Shown piece by piece: positions 26,184-34,851 of a stretch of 51,452 nucleotides of DNA. This stretch comes from Gammaproteobacteria bacterium. Its GTDB lineage: Bacteria; Pseudomonadota; Gammaproteobacteria; Steroidobacterales; Foliamicaceae. Under the pieces are notes generated by a model. It saw only the letters and a list, made by a program, of their open reading frames with translations. It did not search any database and was not told where the DNA came from. The translations under genes were made by a program, and so were the position numbers. The stretch spans positions 1 through 51,452 of the forward strand of contig JAPPHC010000020.1 of the NCBI GenBank assembly GCA_028821145.1, in the 5' to 3' direction. The number at the start of each line of letters is the position of its first letter. Within the stretch, counting starts at the first letter, position 1.

Positions 26184-27619
26184 GTTCCGGCGCCGGAAAG
26201 ATTGGCGTAGCCGATGGGCTGAGTGCGTGGCTTGAGGCGCTGGGCGACAAGGCCCTGCGTATCGACGAACCGCTTGCGGTCGAATACGAAGCGACGGCCC
26301 TTCAGCATGCGCTGGACACCGAAGGCCGTTATCCGCCGATCTGGGTGCGCAGCCCACGGCTGCCCGGCGGAGAGATATCCCCGTTCGGGCTGGTGACCAA
26401 CCTGACGGCAAGCCGGGAGCAGGTGTGCTCGGCGCTGGGGCTGGACGATCATCGGCGGGCGGCGGCCTGGTGGGCGGAGCGGCAGGAGCGCAGGATCGAG
26501 CCGGTCACGGTGCCGGCCGCGGACGCGCCGGTGCGGGATACGCTCCTCGAGGGCGATGATGTGGACCTGCAGCTGCTGCCCGCCACCGTCCAGCACCGCG
26601 GCAATCCGGGCCCGTACCTCACGGCGGCCCACGCGACGACCCTTGATCCGGAGACCGGCATCGACAACTCGGCCATACAGCGCTGCTGGATCAAGGACGC
26701 CCGCAGCATGAGCTGGTTTCCGTATCCGAATTCCCACAACGCGCGCAATATGCGCGCCTGGCACGAGCGGGGCGAGGCCTGCCCGGTGGCGTTCTGGATC
26801 GGTCACCACCCGGCGGTGAGCGTCGCGGCCCAGGTAAAGCTGGGTTACCCGGAGAGCCACTGGCCCGCGGCCGGCGGCCTGATCGGCGAGCCGGTCCGGC
26901 TTACTCCGTCGCTCAATTTCGACGGCAGGCTGCTGGTTCCGGCCGACGCGGAGATCGTGATAGAGGGGCTGGCCCGTCCCGGCGCCACGGCCCCGGACGG
27001 GCCGTTCGCCGAATACACGGGGTTTCTGGGGCCGGCCGTCGACGCGCCGGTCTGCGAAGTCCTGTCGATTTCGCACCGCAAGGGCGCGGTGCTGCATGAC
27101 TGCGGCTCCGGCCTGGCCGACAACCTGACTCCGGACAACATCGCCATGGAAGGCAAGCTGTTTTCGCTGGCGCGCGCCGTGTCGCCGCGTCTGATCAACG
27201 TCCACGCACCCGCCCAGGGCCGGCGTTTCCTGGCGCTGCTGCAGTTCGACGGCGCCATCGCGGGGGAGGTCCGCGACGCGCTGGCCGCCGTCCTTGCCTG
27301 GCGGCGGGTCAAGACGGCCGTGGCGCTGGATTCGGACATCGACCTGTTCGATTCGCAGCAGGTCGATTGGGCGCTGGCCACGCGCTTCCAGTGGGACCGC
27401 GACCTGATCCGGGTCGACGATCTTTCAACCTCGTTGCTCGATCCGTCGCTGGAACCCGGACGCAAGACGGCTTCGAAGGCGGGGCTGGACGCGACCCTGC
27501 CGCGCTATCCGTCCACGCCTCCGGTCGCGCATCCCGATCCCGAGGCGCTGGCGAAGGCTGCCGGACTGCTGGAAGAGCTGACCGGGGCGGGTCTGGCGGA
27601 TGGCTGGCCCGAAAAATGA
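26180..27619 (+). CDS. UbiD-family decarboxylase homologue with altered acidic pair
   Basis: This 479-residue UbiD-superfamily protein has a normal full length. The family core is present: GNPGPYLTAA, AEIVIEGLARPG and PDGPFAEYTGF. The first acidic residue of the usual E-x4-E catalytic pair is Asp (D273) while the second is Glu (E278). The paralogue at 9879 keeps E-x4-E. This may reflect a different substrate or altered chemistry. It is the second of two genes coupled by ATGA and is followed by DUF1838 genes. Confidence 0.85.
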   Translation: MSSGAGKIGVADGLSAWLEALGDKALRIDEPLAVEYEATALQHALDTEGRYPPIWVRSPRLPGGEISPFGLVTNLTASREQVCSALGLDDHRRAAAWWAERQERRIEPVTVPAADAPVRDTLLEGDDVDLQLLPATVQHRGNPGPYLTAAHATTLDPETGIDNSAIQRCWIKDARSMSWFPYPNSHNARNMRAWHERGEACPVAFWIGHHPAVSVAAQVKLGYPESHWPAAGGLIGEPVRLTPSLNFDGRLLVPADAEIVIEGLARPGATAPDGPFAEYTGFLGPAVDAPVCEVLSISHRKGAVLHDCGSGLADNLTPDNIAMEGKLFSLARAVSPRLINVHAPAQGRRFLALLQFDGAIAGEVRDALAAVLAWRRVKTAVALDSDIDLFDSQQVDWALATRFQWDRDLIRVDDLSTSLLDPSLEPGRKTASKAGLDATLPRYPSTPPVAHPDPEALAKAAGLLEELTGAGLADGWPEK

Positions 27620-27620
27620 C

Positions 27621-27638
27621 CAGGGCCAGCAGGCCCTG
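27621..27638 (+). terminator. Short hairpin after the UbiD-like gene
   Basis: CAGGGCC (27621-27627) pairs with GGCCCTG (27632-27638) around AGCA, starting 2 nt after the UbiD stop. There is no T-tract. It may stabilise the upstream mRNA end or attenuate read-through into the DUF1838 genes. Confidence 0.35.
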
Positions 27639-27682
27639 TACTATGCGTTATGCTGCGCCCGGTAAATGGGAGGAAAAGAGAA

Positions 27683-28582
27683 ATGAGATATCCAATCCGC
27701 GCGGCGCTGGGCGGCGCCGTGCTGCTGATCCTGGGCTCTGCGGCGACCGCCGCGGAGAGGCTGGATCCGGCCAACCCGGACCATGCCATTCTTCTCGGGC
27801 AGAAGATGAACTGTTCGCTGAACGAGGGCGAAACGATCCTCTACTGGTGGCAGGGCGGCGCGATGAGCCGCATGCCGGGCGAGAAGGACCGGCACATCTT
27901 CAACGTGCAGGGCATGAACATACGCCAGTGCAAGAACTACGAGGACCCGGAACGCGGCCACGGCTACCGCTCGGTGTCCCGGGAACTGCTGATCTACATG
28001 GATCCGGACACCAACGAAGTCCTCCGCACCTGGACCAACCCCTGGACGGGCGAGGAAGTGGAAGTCGCGCACGTGGCCAACGATCCCGTCAACATGCGCG
28101 GTCCCGCGTACGCGCGGCGCCCCGACGGGACGGGCATCACGTTCAACGGCCGCTTCATGAAAGGCCGCGTCTGGACCACCGGCTTCGCGCCGCTGTTCTA
28201 CACCAACCCGCTGGCGGGCGATTACCAGGAGTACGTGGGCGGCACCTATCACGCGATGGAAATGCTCAATGCCTACGCCTACGAGGACGAACTGCTGGAC
28301 CCCGATCTCCCGACCCTCAAGCGCTACACCTTGTCCTGGGCGCGCACTTCGAAGTGGCTGCCGTGGATGAAGATGGGCGATCGCCCCGGCATGATGATCT
28401 TCACGACCGTCGGCAAGCGCGTTGCCGGGATCGATGACCTGACCGAGCCGCTGCTGAGCGAACTGCGCAACAACTATCCCGAGTACGCCGAACCGCCGCC
28501 TCTCGACGATGCGCGGCCCAATGTGACCAGCTGGTCGTATTTCAAATCGGTAACCGAGCCGGAGGGGGAATGGAGACAATGA
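27683..28582 (+). CDS. DUF1838 family exported protein (copy 1)
   Basis: This 299-residue protein has a Sec signal peptide (1-23, SAATAA). DUF1838 landmarks include NCSLNEGETILYWWQG, FNVQGMNIR, the TWTNPWTGEEVEV block and SKWLPWMKMGDRPG. Function is unknown. GGGAGG upstream supports the ATG at 27683; an ATG at 27650 lacks a ribosome site. It overlaps copy 2 by ATGA. Tandem DUF1838 genes next to a UbiD-like gene suggest a shared, possibly lignin- or aromatic-related pathway (inference). Confidence 0.88.
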   Translation: MRYPIRAALGGAVLLILGSAATAAERLDPANPDHAILLGQKMNCSLNEGETILYWWQGGAMSRMPGEKDRHIFNVQGMNIRQCKNYEDPERGHGYRSVSRELLIYMDPDTNEVLRTWTNPWTGEEVEVAHVANDPVNMRGPAYARRPDGTGITFNGRFMKGRVWTTGFAPLFYTNPLAGDYQEYVGGTYHAMEMLNAYAYEDELLDPDLPTLKRYTLSWARTSKWLPWMKMGDRPGMMIFTTVGKRVAGIDDLTEPLLSELRNNYPEYAEPPPLDDARPNVTSWSYFKSVTEPEGEWRQ

Positions 28583-29499
28583 AAGCAAGAAAGACTTTAC
28601 GCGCTCTGGCCGGAATGATCGGGGCGTTGTCGCTGGCGGCGGGCGCCGCTTACGGCGGACAACTGGACCTCGACGACCCTGACGACGTCATTCGGCTCCT
28701 GATGAAGGTCCGGTGCTCGCTGAACGACGGCGAGACGGCGCTCTACTGGTGGGAGGGGCGGATGTATTCCCGAAAGCCGGCCGAGAAGAACCGCCATCTT
28801 TTCAACGTGCAGGGCATGAATATCCGCCACTGCGAGACACTGAACGACCCCGTGCGCGGCCTGGGTTTCGTCGCCCGCTCGCGGGAACTGATGTTCTACC
28901 TGGACCCGGAAACCAACGAAATCCTGAGGACCTGGACCAATCCCTGGACCGGCGAGGAAGTCGAAGTCGTTCAGGTGGCCAACGATCCGCCCGGCAACTA
29001 TCGCGAGACCTGGGCGCGCGACGAGGAGGGCAATCCCACAGCGACGCTGTCCTATTTCTTCAAGGACGGCGTGATGATGAACGGCGGCGGCGCCGCGCGG
29101 CTCTTCTACAGCAATCCCCTGGGCGGCGACTACCAGCAATACGTGGGTGGGATCTATCACGCGATGGAGTTCGGCACCGGGTCTTCGCCCGTTGACGAGA
29201 TCCTGGATGCCGATATACCCGTGGCGCAGGACCGGATCATTTCCTGGGGACGCGTTTCCAAGTGGCTGCCGTGGATGAAGATGGGCGACCGTCCCGGCGT
29301 CGCGGTGTTCCATACCGCCGGAATGCGCCTGAGCAGCTACGACGAATTGCCGGCCGTGGTGCTGGACGAGATCAACGCGAATTATCCGGAATACCACGAG
29401 CCGCCGGCGATACGCACCGAGAACCCCAGAGAAACGTCCTGGACCGTGTTCAAGGACCACATCGACGCACAACGCGCCGAGGACAGCCAGGCCGACTAG
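28579..29499 (+). CDS. DUF1838 family exported protein (copy 2)
   Basis: This 306-residue paralogue of copy 1 shares the same landmarks in the same order (RCSLNDGETALYWWEG, FNVQGMNIRHC, TWTNPWTGEEVEV, SKWLPWMKMGDRPG). The signal peptide ends AAGAAYGG. The ATG at 28579 is preferred over 28570 because it overlaps the previous TGA (ATGA) and leaves proper spacing from GGAGGGGG (28561-28568). The mid-region (FFKDGVMMNGGGAA against FMKGRVWTTGFAP) differs most between copies, which suggests different ligands. Confidence 0.88.
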   Translation: MKARKTLRALAGMIGALSLAAGAAYGGQLDLDDPDDVIRLLMKVRCSLNDGETALYWWEGRMYSRKPAEKNRHLFNVQGMNIRHCETLNDPVRGLGFVARSRELMFYLDPETNEILRTWTNPWTGEEVEVVQVANDPPGNYRETWARDEEGNPTATLSYFFKDGVMMNGGGAARLFYSNPLGGDYQQYVGGIYHAMEFGTGSSPVDEILDADIPVAQDRIISWGRVSKWLPWMKMGDRPGVAVFHTAGMRLSSYDELPAVVLDEINANYPEYHEPPAIRTENPRETSWTVFKDHIDAQRAEDSQAD

Positions 29500-29523
29500 C
29501 CCGCACAGGCCGCTGATCCCGCT

Positions 29524-29850
29524 CTAGTGGGCGCGCTCGATCAGGCGCGTCAGGCTCGCGATGTGTTCCTTCAGCCGGGTGCGTCCCGAATCGGTCAACT
29601 GATACCAGGTTACCGGGCGCCTGCCGCGGAAACTCTTCTCGATCTCCAGGTAGCCCGCGTCTTCCAGCTTGCGCAGGTGCGTGCCCAGGCTGCCGTCATT
29701 CTCCTCAAGGACTTGCTTCAGCCGACTGAATGACATCGCATCGTGCCTGGACAGCAATACGCAGATCGCCAGCCGGACCCGATGCTCGAACAAGCCCCTG
29801 AGCGAACCCAGTTCCTCCAGGGTCGCGACGTTCGGGTCAGTCTTCGGCAC
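29524..29850 (-). CDS. Winged-helix transcriptional regulator
   Basis: This 108-residue DNA-binding protein has a helix-turn-helix (SFSRLKQVLEENDGSLGTHLRKLEDAGYL) and a beta wing (SFRGRRPVTWYQLTDSGR), typical of the MarR/ArsR/PadR-like HTH that pairs with small membrane proteins. The GTG at 29850 overlaps the upstream membrane-protein stop by 14 nt; the longer ATG at 29886 would lie deeper in that gene. It probably autoregulates through the dyad at 30452-30468 (inference). Confidence 0.85.
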   Translation of the reverse strand: MPKTDPNVATLEELGSLRGLFEHRVRLAICVLLSRHDAMSFSRLKQVLEENDGSLGTHLRKLEDAGYLEIEKSFRGRRPVTWYQLTDSGRTRLKEHIASLTRLIERAH

Positions 29851-30409
29851 GGTGCGCCCTTGCGCCAATAAAGGCCTGAGTCGCAAGCGCCGTGGCGGCG
29901 AGTACGCCGGCGACGGTGAATCCGTAGGCCGGTAATGCCAGCGTGATCAGGTACCCGACGCCAAGCAGCAGGCCGATCGGCAACATGCGTCGCTCAAGGT
30001 GCAGACCCGCCAGGAAATAGGTCAGCGCCAGAAGAAGAATCCACGTGGAGCTTACTCCCGGCCACGTCAATTGCCCGGTTCCGACAAGGCCGAATACCAG
30101 CAATCCGGTGCAAAAGAACCCCAGAAAATGAAACACCCAGCGCTTGCCCTCCCGCCGGTCGGCCTGTCCGACGTCGCGGGCGGCCCGCCAGGCGAGCCAC
30201 CAGGTAAGCCCCCCACCCACAGGTCCGCCAATCATCCAGTAAACACCGATCCAGGCTGATCCCGGCCCCACAAGGTCCACCAGTGTGAAGCCGCACAGGC
30301 AAAGCACTGCCCAGATCAGGTAAATCGCCGGAATGTGAACGGACGCGGATCGCTCGGCCGCGGCGCGCACATACGCGATGTCGTCTGTAAGTTGTTGCTT
30401 GTTGGTCAT
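29837..30409 (-). CDS. Small multi-pass membrane protein paired with the regulator
   Basis: This 190-residue protein has about five to six transmembrane helices (PAIYLIWAVLCLCGFTLV, SAWIGVYWMIGGPVGGG, FHFLGFFCTGLLVFGLV, TWILLLALTYFLAG, LPIGLLLGVGYLITLALP, FTVAGVLAATALA). The start at 30409 follows a very strong ribosome site (AAGGAGGAGAT). It precedes and overlaps the winged-helix regulator. It could be the sensing or effector partner; function unknown. Confidence 0.8.
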   Translation of the reverse strand: MTNKQQLTDDIAYVRAAAERSASVHIPAIYLIWAVLCLCGFTLVDLVGPGSAWIGVYWMIGGPVGGGLTWWLAWRAARDVGQADRREGKRWVFHFLGFFCTGLLVFGLVGTGQLTWPGVSSTWILLLALTYFLAGLHLERRMLPIGLLLGVGYLITLALPAYGFTVAGVLAATALATQAFIGARAHRAED

Positions 30410-30451
30410 ATCTCCTCCTTCCACCAGGACACACGCTCTCAAATAGCGTGA

Positions 30452-30487
30452 ACTCTGAAATATAGAGTAATATTCCCGTCAAGTCAA
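30452..30487 (-). promoter_or_regulatory. Promoter and candidate operator for the membrane protein-regulator pair
   Basis: On the minus strand, TTGACT (30482-30487) is a -35 and TATATT (30459-30464) a -10, spaced by 17 bp, about 50 bp before the ATG. The dyad ACTCT-7-AGAGT (30452-30468) covers the -10 box, a classic repressor position. This suggests the encoded winged-helix protein represses its own unit. Confidence 0.6.
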
Positions 30488-30530
30488 CAGGGACGCTGTC
30501 AGGGATGGCGGCGTCATGCCGCCGGCCGGA

Positions 30531-31019
30531 TTACTGTTCGACGGTGGACTGTTGCAGGTAGGCGATCAGGTCGGCGCGGTCCCGGGCCCTGCGGATGCCG
30601 GCGAAGATCATCTTGTTGCCCGGGATGACTTCCGAGGGGCTGCGCATCCAGTGATCCAGCGTTTCCGGCGTCCAGGCGATTCCCGAGGCCAACAACGCCT
30701 CCGAGTACTCATAGCCGGCCGCGGTGCCGGCCGGGCGGTCCAGGAAACCGAGCAGGTTCGGTCCCAGCAACTGGTTTCCTTGCGCCACCAGGGTGTGGCA
30801 GGCGCGGCACTGGATATACAGGCGCCGTCCCCGGTCCGGGTTGGCCGCGGCCAGCAGGGTGGCGAGGTCTTCCTCCTCCACTGCGGGCGCGGACTCGACT
30901 GCACCCGCGGCTGAAGACTCGGCACCCGCGGAAGTCGCGGCCGGCTGCTCGCCGCCGCAGGCGCCAAGCGCAAGCGCAGCCGCCAGCAGGGCCGGCGTGA
31001 ATTGCCTGGGTGAGTTCAA
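30531..31019 (-). CDS. c-type cytochrome lipoprotein (electron acceptor of the Mo hydroxylase)
   Basis: This 162-residue class I cytochrome c has a lipobox LALGAC (Cys21) for membrane anchoring, then an Ala/Glu-rich linker. Heme binding is at CRACH (71-75), and the distal ligand is Met137 in [10 protein letters not shown]. The start is inferred as TTG at 31019, forming TTGA with the 2Fe-2S subunit stop; no ATG or GTG fits in frame. Cytochrome c subunits accept electrons in periplasmic isoquinoline- or nicotinate-dehydrogenase-type hydroxylases. Confidence 0.85.
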   Translation of the reverse strand: MNSPRQFTPALLAAALALGACGGEQPAATSAGAESSAAGAVESAPAVEEEDLATLLAAANPDRGRRLYIQCRACHTLVAQGNQLLGPNLLGFLDRPAGTAAGYEYSEALLASGIAWTPETLDHWMRSPSEVIPGNKMIFAGIRRARDRADLIAYLQQSTVEQ

Positions 31020-31492
31020 CTTTCGCCGGCCGTGGTTGCCGACATTGACCTGGCCGCGGCGTGGATGGCCCGCCGGATACGCGGGTAGGTGCCGCAGCGG
31101 CAGATGTTGGTGATCGAGCGGTCGATGTCTTCGTCGCTGGGCGCGGGATTGTCCGCCAGCAGCGCCGCCGCGGCCATCACCATCCCGGGCTGGCAATAGC
31201 CGCACTGCGGGACCTGTTCGTCGATCCAGGCCTGCTGCACCGGGTGCGGCCGGCCGTCTTCCGCCAGTCCTTCAATGGTCGTGATGCTGCGCCCCTCGGC
31301 GGCGGCCGTGTTGATCCGGCATGACCGGACCGCTACGCCGTCGAGATGCACGGTGCAGGCGCCGCACAGGGCGATGCCGCAGCCGTACTTGGTGCCGGTC
31401 AGATGCAGATGGTCGCGCAATGCCCATAAAAGCGGCATTTCGCCGGGCACGTCCAGCGTGACCGCGCGTCCATTGAGAGTGAAGCTCGCCAC
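31016..31492 (-). CDS. Xanthine-dehydrogenase-family 2Fe-2S subunit (IorA/CoxS-like)
   Basis: This 158-residue small subunit carries two [2Fe-2S] clusters. The plant-type site uses C38, C43, C46 and C58 (CGIALCGAC). The second site, in the alpha-helical domain, uses C97-x2-C100 and C131-x-C133 (CRCGTYPRI). Start is GTG at 31492 (VASFTLNG). It has no signal peptide and would be co-exported with the Tat-borne large subunit, as known for IorAB. It is divergent from the large-subunit gene at 31611, an unusual split for this complex. Confidence 0.9.
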   Translation of the reverse strand: MASFTLNGRAVTLDVPGEMPLLWALRDHLHLTGTKYGCGIALCGACTVHLDGVAVRSCRINTAAAEGRSITTIEGLAEDGRPHPVQQAWIDEQVPQCGYCQPGMVMAAAALLADNPAPSDEDIDRSITNICRCGTYPRIRRAIHAAARSMSATTAGES

Positions 31493-31573
31493 GGCGGAGC
31501 AGTTTATCACGCACGAGTGCCGCCGCTGCCTTGCGTTACGCCGCGATTCCCGGAAATCTCCGGGCGCGCGCCG

Positions 31574-31600
31574 AACCGCTTCCGCCGAACGGTTTATTAT
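31574..31600 (+). promoter_or_regulatory. Possible promoter of the Mo-hydroxylase large subunit
   Basis: TATTAT (31595-31600) resembles a -10 only 10 bp before the ATG, which would give a very short leader. The dyad AACCG-11-CGGTT (31574-31594) lies just upstream. No convincing -35 is present, so an activator may be needed. Confidence 0.3.
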
Positions 31601-31610
31601 TCGTTTCGCT

Positions 31611-33770
31611 ATGCTGAAAACAAACGCTTCATCCGCCGGGCGGACGGATCCGGCCGCCCGGCCCTGTCTTTCCCTGAATCGCCGTGAGATGCTGGCCGCC
31701 GCCGGCGCCTTGCTGGCCGCTCCCGCCTTTGGACTGCGCGTGGCGTTCGCCCGCGAGGAGGGCGGCCCGCTCAATGCCTGGGTCACTCTCGACGAGCAGG
31801 GCGCGGTAACGATACTGTGCCCGGTGGGCGACATGGGACAGGGCATTCTGCACAGCCTGCCGCTGATGCTCGCCGATGAAATGGAGGTCGCCTGGGACGA
31901 TGTTCAGGTGCGTTACGCACCCCTTGACCCGGGCGCTTACGGCAACGCGGCGCGTCTGGATCGCGGCCAGGGTTCCGGCAACAGCGTGTCGATCATGGGT
32001 TACCACAAAGGCCTTCGCCAGGCCGGCGCCGCTGCCCGCGAGATGCTGGTGGCCGCCGCCGCGGACGAATGGGGTGTGCCGGTTTCCGAGTGCTACGCAG
32101 AACAATCGCGCGTTTGGAGCAATGGCCGCTCGCTGAGTTACGGGGAACTGGCCGGGAAGGCTGCGGGCATGCCGGTGCCGGAAGAGCCCAGGCTCAAGTC
32201 GCGCGAGGAATTCCGGCTGATCGGCAAGCACGCCCCGCGCAAGGACAGCGCTCCGAAGGTCATGGGAACATTTCCGTTCATGGCCGATTCCGCCGGCGGC
32301 GAACCTGCATTGCATGCCGCCGTGCTCAATGCGCCGCGCCGCGGAGCGAAACTCAAGAGCTTCGCCTTCGAGTCGCCGGACGGCGCATTGCCCAGGGTCA
32401 TGGCCATCGGCGATGACGCGGTGGCGGCGGTGGCCGAAGACTACTGGACGGCGTCGTCGGCGCTGGAGCAGGCAAACGTGGTCTGGGAAGGCGGCGACAC
32501 CAGCACCACGGAATCGGTCTTCGAAGAACTGCGTGGCGCGCTTGCCGGCGAGGACGGCCGCACCTGGATTGAAGCCGGCGATCCGGAGTCCGTGCTTGCA
32601 TCCGCCGAGCGGACGCTGGATGCGACCTACGAGGCGCCCATCCTGGCTCACGCCAACATGGAGCCGCTGGGCGCAACGGCGCGCTTTACCGGTGACGGAT
32701 GCGAGATGTGGGTTCCCTCGCAGAACCTGCAGCGCCTGCAGGCCGACATCGGCAACATCTTCGGCCTGGAGCCGGAAAACGTGCTGCTGCACCACTGCAA
32801 CATGGGCGGCGCATTCGGGCGGCGCATCGAGTCGGAAGTGGCCGTGCAGGCCCTTTCGATCGCAAAGTCGCTGCACGAGCAGGGACTGCCGGACCGCCCG
32901 GTTCGGCTGGTGTGGAGCCGCGAGCAGGACATGCGCCATGACTGCTACCGGCCGCCCTACGTGGCGCGGCTGCGTGCGGCGCTGGACGATTCCGGCCGCC
33001 CGAGCGCATGGACGGCCAAGTCGGCCGGGCATTCGCTGCTGGCCGAGCGCTGGCCGTGGATGGTGGAAGAATCGGCGGATCCGTCGTCGGTGGGCGCTAT
33101 CTTTAACGACCTGTACGAGGTTCCCAACCGGCGCGTGGACTACGTTATGCGGCAAATGCCGGTGCGTGGCGGATTCTGGCGCAGCGTGGCCTCCAGCATG
33201 AACTCGTTTTTCGCCGAGAGCTTCCTCGACGAGGTGGCGCACGCCGGAGGCCGCAATCCGGTGGAACTGCGCGCCGAACTCACGACCGATCCGCGCGCGC
33301 TGAAAGTGCTGGAGGTGGCGGCCGAAGGCTGGACCGCGCAAAGCGGAATAGCGGTGGCCAAGCTGTTCTCCAGTTACATCGGCACGCAGGTGGAACTGGA
33401 AATCAGGGACGGCGCGTGGCGGGCGCGAAAGATCCGCGCCGCCGTGGACTGCGGGCTGGCGGTGGATCCGAACAACGTCGAGGCGCAGATCGAGGGCGCC
33501 ATCATCTATGGATTGAGCGCCCTGCTGTTCGGGGAAATCAACCTGGAGGACGGCGCGGTGGCGGAAGGCAACTTCGACCGCTACCGGATGCTGACGCTGG
33601 CCACTACGCCGTCCATCGAAGTGGTACTGATTGCATCGGACCATCCGCCCACGGGAATCGGCGAACTCGGCACACCGCTGGTGGCGCCCGCGTTCTGCAA
33701 CGCTCTGTTCGCGGCGACCGGACGCCGCGTACGCAAGCTCCCGCTTCGCGACGGCGACCTCCGGGCCTGA
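31611..33770 (+). CDS. Molybdopterin-binding (large) subunit of a xanthine-dehydrogenase-family hydroxylase, IorB-like
   Basis: This 719-residue catalytic subunit hydroxylates an N-heterocycle or oxidises an aldehyde using water. The Tat-type leader has [19 protein letters not shown] (residues 24-42), so it probably acts in the periplasm. Mo-domain landmarks include [37 protein letters not shown], and the C-terminal [13 protein letters not shown] with the expected catalytic Glu. No FAD subunit is present, so electrons probably go to the cytochrome c encoded divergently. The substrate is unknown. Confidence 0.9.
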   Translation: MLKTNASSAGRTDPAARPCLSLNRREMLAAAGALLAAPAFGLRVAFAREEGGPLNAWVTLDEQGAVTILCPVGDMGQGILHSLPLMLADEMEVAWDDVQVRYAPLDPGAYGNAARLDRGQGSGNSVSIMGYHKGLRQAGAAAREMLVAAAADEWGVPVSECYAEQSRVWSNGRSLSYGELAGKAAGMPVPEEPRLKSREEFRLIGKHAPRKDSAPKVMGTFPFMADSAGGEPALHAAVLNAPRRGAKLKSFAFESPDGALPRVMAIGDDAVAAVAEDYWTASSALEQANVVWEGGDTSTTESVFEELRGALAGEDGRTWIEAGDPESVLASAERTLDATYEAPILAHANMEPLGATARFTGDGCEMWVPSQNLQRLQADIGNIFGLEPENVLLHHCNMGGAFGRRIESEVAVQALSIAKSLHEQGLPDRPVRLVWSREQDMRHDCYRPPYVARLRAALDDSGRPSAWTAKSAGHSLLAERWPWMVEESADPSSVGAIFNDLYEVPNRRVDYVMRQMPVRGGFWRSVASSMNSFFAESFLDEVAHAGGRNPVELRAELTTDPRALKVLEVAAEGWTAQSGIAVAKLFSSYIGTQVELEIRDGAWRARKIRAAVDCGLAVDPNNVEAQIEGAIIYGLSALLFGEINLEDGAVAEGNFDRYRMLTLATTPSIEVVLIASDHPPTGIGELGTPLVAPAFCNALFAATGRRVRKLPLRDGDLRA

Positions 33771-33792
33771 CGCCGACTGGAGGCTTGAACCC

Positions 33793-34836
33793 ATGCGCGC
33801 CATAGTTGCTGCAATCGCACTGTCCTTGACGGCCATCCCCGCGAGCGCCACCAACTCGAAGCCCGAACTGATGAAGGTCCTCGAGGACTTCATGGCCTGG
33901 ATGCCGGGCGAGTACACGTCCATTCCCCAGGTTTTCCTCGAGCGCAACCTGGGCACGCCGCCGGACGGCGAGCATGACCTCTTCTACCGGGTGTTTGCCG
34001 AAATCGAAGCGCCTCACCTGGCCGAACACGTGATCTACACGCAGATCAGGCTGGATGCCGACGACGGCCCGGTGTTTCCCGGGCAGCAGGTGCTGTTTCT
34101 GATTTCGATCGACGAGGAACTGGGCGCGGTGTCCATCTCAGGCCGGCGCATCAAGGACCCCCATCTGTATGTCGATGCCCATCTCCGCCCGGACGTCTGG
34201 CCCGATCTGCAGCCCGATCCCAATTACGGCGGCAACTGCAGCTTCAACTGGCGGCGGCACGGCAAGCAGCTCAGGGGTCTGCTCGGCGAGTTCGGTCAAT
34301 GCACGATGATTTCGAAGAACACCGGCCAGCAGATGACCTGGGACGCGGAATGGATACTCAATCCCGACGAGCTGTGGATTTACGACAACGGCTACCTGGA
34401 AGACGGTTCGCTGATTTCAGGCCGCCTGGACCGCACCCACCTGCGCATGTACAAGGCGCGGCGCTACGAGTGTTTCGCCGCATTGCGCTACGAGGACGGC
34501 AGCAACCAGGTCATCAATCCCTTTTTCATGCATGACCGGGGCGACGTCTTCACCATTACGACCGAGGAGCCCGAACCGCGCGACATCCACCTGGAATTCC
34601 TGACGTCGCTATGGCCGTCCAGTTCCGGACGCAACTTCGTCGACCTCGCGCGCCTCACGCTGCACTCCGGCGAGCCTGGCGCATACGAGCAGGAACATGT
34701 GATCGGCAATGCCTGGGCGACGCCGGAGAGCGGCCGGGTGGGCTTCAGCACCGAATGGGCGTCCGCCCGCTGCAAGCTCGCCGACCCCGACGACCCCCGC
34801 TTCATCGAAGCCATGCGCTACAAAGCCGCCGACTAA
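33793..34836 (+). CDS. Exported CpcT/CpeT-like protein
   Basis: This 347-residue protein has a signal peptide (1-19, PASA). The segment EDFMAWMPGEYTSIPQ and the later strands GNCSFNWRRHG, FGQCTMIS, DAEWILNPDELWIYD and RLDRTHLRMYKARRYEC follow the beta-barrel pattern of the CpcT/CpeT chromophore-lyase family. In cyanobacteria these attach bilins; in a heterotroph the ligand is unknown. The C-terminal approximately 100 residues extend beyond the usual length. It starts 22 nt after the Mo-hydroxylase gene and may be cotranscribed. Assignment is by pattern only. Confidence 0.6.
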   Translation: MRAIVAAIALSLTAIPASATNSKPELMKVLEDFMAWMPGEYTSIPQVFLERNLGTPPDGEHDLFYRVFAEIEAPHLAEHVIYTQIRLDADDGPVFPGQQVLFLISIDEELGAVSISGRRIKDPHLYVDAHLRPDVWPDLQPDPNYGGNCSFNWRRHGKQLRGLLGEFGQCTMISKNTGQQMTWDAEWILNPDELWIYDNGYLEDGSLISGRLDRTHLRMYKARRYECFAALRYEDGSNQVINPFFMHDRGDVFTITTEEPEPRDIHLEFLTSLWPSSSGRNFVDLARLTLHSGEPGAYEQEHVIGNAWATPESGRVGFSTEWASARCKLADPDDPRFIEAMRYKAAD

Positions 34837-34851
34837 CCCGCGCCGGCTAAA

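Noticed and set aside
31629-33956. 775-residue reverse frame opposite the Mo-hydroxylase subunit
   Set aside because: GC-rich shadow of a well-supported gene; no recognisable motifs.
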